64,000 nt of DNA from NORP309 sp964352735 (GTDB taxonomy: Bacteria; Pseudomonadota; Gammaproteobacteria; Xanthomonadales; Marinicellaceae), in contig CAYGTC010000008.1 in assembly GCA_964352735.1 (NCBI GenBank), forward strand, positions 1-64,000. The letters run 5' to 3'. Below are positions 61,889-64,000 of this stretch, in pieces. The notes below the pieces were generated by a model, which was not told the DNA's origin, made no database searches, and saw nothing but the letters and a program-made list of their open reading frames with translations. The translations under genes were made by a program, and so were the position numbers. How positions within the stretch are numbered: position 1 is the stretch's first letter; each line of letters begins with the position of its first letter.

Positions 61889-64000
61889 GATTGACGCCTC
61901 TTTATTTTTTGACGGCGATGCCGGTTGGCATTGCGGTTGTGTTTTTTTGATGGGTTGTCTGCTTTGTCTACTGTGGTTGGTTTTTTGTTATTTTCAGAAT
62001 TAAAGTAATCCGACTGTGCTTGAATGGTCGTATACTGAAACAATGCTGTCACAGGAACATCGAGTTGTAATGTTTCACTGAGTTTTTTGCTCAACCTGAT
62101 GAGCAAGAGTGAATTGCCTCCAGCATCAAAAAAATTATCGGTCACTTTGATTGCCTGACGTTGTAAAACCGATTGCCAAACTTCCAAGATGATTTGTTGT
62201 TTTGGGTTTGCCGGTTGCTCAATGGTCGGCTCGACAACAGTTTCAATGCGCCTTAATTGATTGCGATCATTCTTACCGCTTGTGGTTAAAGGAAATTCAT
62301 CTAACATGATGTACTCTGAGGGCCTCATATAATCCATCAGATGTTCATGTGCATGTTGACGCAGTGTTTTGATATCGATATCAGCAGGAGAGACATAGGC
62401 AACCAATCGAGCGTGTTCATTTTCACCTTTCATGATTACCGCCATGTTGTTTACACCCGCAACATTCAATAAAACAGATTCAATTTCACCCAATTCAATG
62501 CGAAATCCGCGCAGTTTTATTTGATGATCATTGCGACCGATGTAAATGATCTCAGATTGGTGGTTGAGTTTCACCAAGTCGCCGGTATTATAAATACGTC
62601 CCCAACGTTGTGACTCAACAAATCTGGCTGCCGTTAAATCAGTACGATGTGCATAACCTTGTGACAAACCATCACCACCCAACCACAGTTCTCCTATGGC
62701 ACCTTTGGGCAGTACATTCATGCGCTCATCAAGAATCAAAGCGTAACTGTTATCAATCGAATTGCCGATCGGCACAGTGTATTTGTAATCTTGATCACGA
62801 GACAGTTGATAACAAGCACTGAATACACAATCTTCTGTAGGGCCATAGGCATTATAAAATGTGGTCTCTGGTAAACTCGCCAAAGCCAATTGAGCAGTAC
62901 TGGGCGGAAATGCATCAGCACCAACCGTAATGCGTTTTAAACGACTCAATCGTTGGGTGTCTGTGTTGATCATTTCATTGAGTAACAATGGAGAAAAATA
63001 GGCTGAGTCAACACCATGTTTTTCAATGATTGCGCAGAGTTTTGAGGGTTCTTTATCTTCATCAGCAACAATGATGAGTTCACCTCCGTGAACCAAAGTG
63101 ACCCAAATTTCATAGACAGAAATATCAAATGAGAAGGTACAGTGATTCAGCATGATTGCATCACTTTTTGAATCACCATAACTCGAACTGTCTGCCAGCC
63201 TAAACACATTTTGGTGAGTAATCACCACTGGTTTGGGTTGCCCTGTGGAGCCAGATGTATACATCAAATAGAAGGGATCGGTAGCTTTGGATACATTGAT
63301 TGATGGATCCGTGTGGTTATTTGAAACACATAAATCGGATAAATCGAGGATTGTTATGTTTGAGGTCATATCTCTGTGATGATCGCTGACTATAAACTTT
63401 AACCCAGAATCTTCAATCATAAATTGCAGACGTTTTTGTGGGTGAGTTGGCTCCATTGGAAGATAAGCTGCACCGAGTTTGGCCACAGCCAACATGATCA
63501 CAATTCTCTGCGTTGAAGGATTTAAGTGAATGCCAACTATGTCACCTGCGCCAACACCATGGTGATGCATGATGTGAGCAGCGCTGGTTGCTTTGTTGTT
63601 CAGTTCTTGATAGTTGATGACCTCATTTTGGTCTCTTAAAGCAATATCATCAGGGCGCAGCATGGCAATTTTTTCTATTTCCTGAGGTATTGAACTGAAT
63701 TTTCGATAATCTGTCTCTTGTCCTTTTAACTCTTGTAATAACTGTTTTTCTTGCGCTGGAGAGAGGCAACTGATGGTTTCAATGGTGTTCTGTGGTTCAG
63801 ACAGAATACCCTGAATCACATGTTGCAGATACTCGAACATGCGTTGAATGGTCTGAACATCAAACAAATCAGAATTGAATTCAATGTTGCCAGATAGGCC
63901 GCTGCGGCCTTCAGTCAAATTAAAGGTCATGTCAAAACGTGACACTGATGATTCAATGGGTAAAGAAGTAATTTCTATGTCACCAAGTGCGAGCGCTTTT
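61885..64000 (-). CDS. Non-ribosomal peptide synthetase, partial: end of C domain, A and PCP
   Basis: The reading frame stays open to the right edge, so the gene begins outside the window. Visible are the last part of a condensation domain (SRFDMTFNLTEG), an adenylation domain (YLMYTSGSTGQPKPVVITH, FDISVYEIWVTLVHGGE, FYNAYGPTED, YNTGDLVK, GRNDHQIKLRGFRIELGEIE) and a carrier domain (FFDAGGNSLLLIRL). A basic linker ending in RRQKIKRRQS probably docks to the PKS. The amino acid selected is not assigned. It feeds the downstream PKS through an overlapping start codon. Confidence 0.92.
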   Translation of the reverse strand, partial: KALALGDIEITSLPIESSVSRFDMTFNLTEGRSGLSGNIEFNSDLFDVQTIQRMFEYLQHVIQGILSEPQNTIETISCLSPAQEKQLLQELKGQETDYRKFSSIPQEIEKIAMLRPDDIALRDQNEVINYQELNNKATSAAHIMHHHGVGAGDIVGIHLNPSTQRIVIMLAVAKLGAAYLPMEPTHPQKRLQFMIEDSGLKFIVSDHHRDMTSNITILDLSDLCVSNNHTDPSINVSKATDPFYLMYTSGSTGQPKPVVITHQNVFRLADSSSYGDSKSDAIMLNHCTFSFDISVYEIWVTLVHGGELIIVADEDKEPSKLCAIIEKHGVDSAYFSPLLLNEMINTDTQRLSRLKRITVGADAFPPSTAQLALASLPETTFYNAYGPTEDCVFSACYQLSRDQDYKYTVPIGNSIDNSYALILDERMNVLPKGAIGELWLGGDGLSQGYAHRTDLTAARFVESQRWGRIYNTGDLVKLNHQSEIIYIGRNDHQIKLRGFRIELGEIESVLLNVAGVNNMAVIMKGENEHARLVAYVSPADIDIKTLRQHAHEHLMDYMRPSEYIMLDEFPLTTSGKNDRNQLRRIETVVEPTIEQPANPKQQIILEVWQSVLQRQAIKVTDNFFDAGGNSLLLIRLSKKLSETLQLDVPVTALFQYTTIQAQSDYFNSENNKKPTTVDKADNPSKKHNRNANRHRRQKIKRRQS

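Overview
The window looks like chromosome of an AT-rich, probably marine gammaproteobacterium. The strongest taxonomic cue is a YhcB/ZapG gene, a family essentially confined to Gammaproteobacteria. A Marinicella-like genus is only an impression from composition and gene style. No rRNA, tRNA, CRISPR array, prophage or intact insertion sequence was found.

Layout. 1-2.4 kb: a fragmentary secreted-protein ORF and a one-haem cytochrome-like exported protein. 2.7-3.3 kb: zapG. 3.5-11.1 kb (+): a branched-chain amino acid catabolism cluster (mmsA, isobutyryl-CoA dehydrogenase, 3-hydroxyisobutyryl-CoA hydrolase, leucine dehydrogenase, isovaleryl-CoA dehydrogenase, thiolase) closed by a strong terminator. 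11.6-17.0 kb (+): pyrC, tgt, a repeat-containing lipoprotein and a periplasmic metallo-beta-lactamase-fold hydrolase. 17.1-21.7 kb (-): an ECF sigma factor with a DUF6768-like membrane protein, a TPR-GGDEF protein, and a split borosin pair (backbone N-methyltransferase plus a separate 84-residue precursor) behind a gamma-carbonic-anhydrase/PaaY-like gene. 22.0-25.0 kb (+): paaG, paaH and a methyltransferase. 25.9-28.6 kb (-): tdh and fadD. 28.7-33.1 kb (+): a SLC13/RCK permease, a GCS2-CBS fusion and a NYN protein. 33.7-35.2 kb: divergent bfr and fpr with two good Fur-box matches between them. 35.4-36.2 kb: a nitrilase-family amidohydrolase. 36.3-45.8 kb (+): a metal cluster (His/acid-loop TonB receptor, two small His/Cys proteins, CusCBA-type efflux). 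45.8-56.5 kb: a CadC-like membrane regulator facing an esterase, three paralogous beta-propeller proteins and a 1284-residue fusion. 56.7-64.0 kb (-): the end of a hybrid NRPS-PKS assembly line that runs off the right edge.

The most interesting system is the split borosin pair at 20.0-21.1 kb. The methyltransferase has the SonM-like YY-x5-R-x3-Y motif and the GHPG and EPGISAE blocks. The next gene encodes a short helical domain, then a hydrophobic stretch (LICAWIP), then an extremely acidic tail built partly from tandem DNA repeats. This predicts a ribosomal, backbone N-methylated peptide with an unusual follower.

A second strong signal is a dispersed, non-coding mobile repeat. It has 16-bp terminal inverted repeats (CCCGAATATTTCATCA and variants) and 4-bp YTAN target duplications. 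Three copies are exactly 118 bp, two are longer (231 and 274 bp), one is 45 bp and two are partial. One copy is nested inside a second palindromic repeat.
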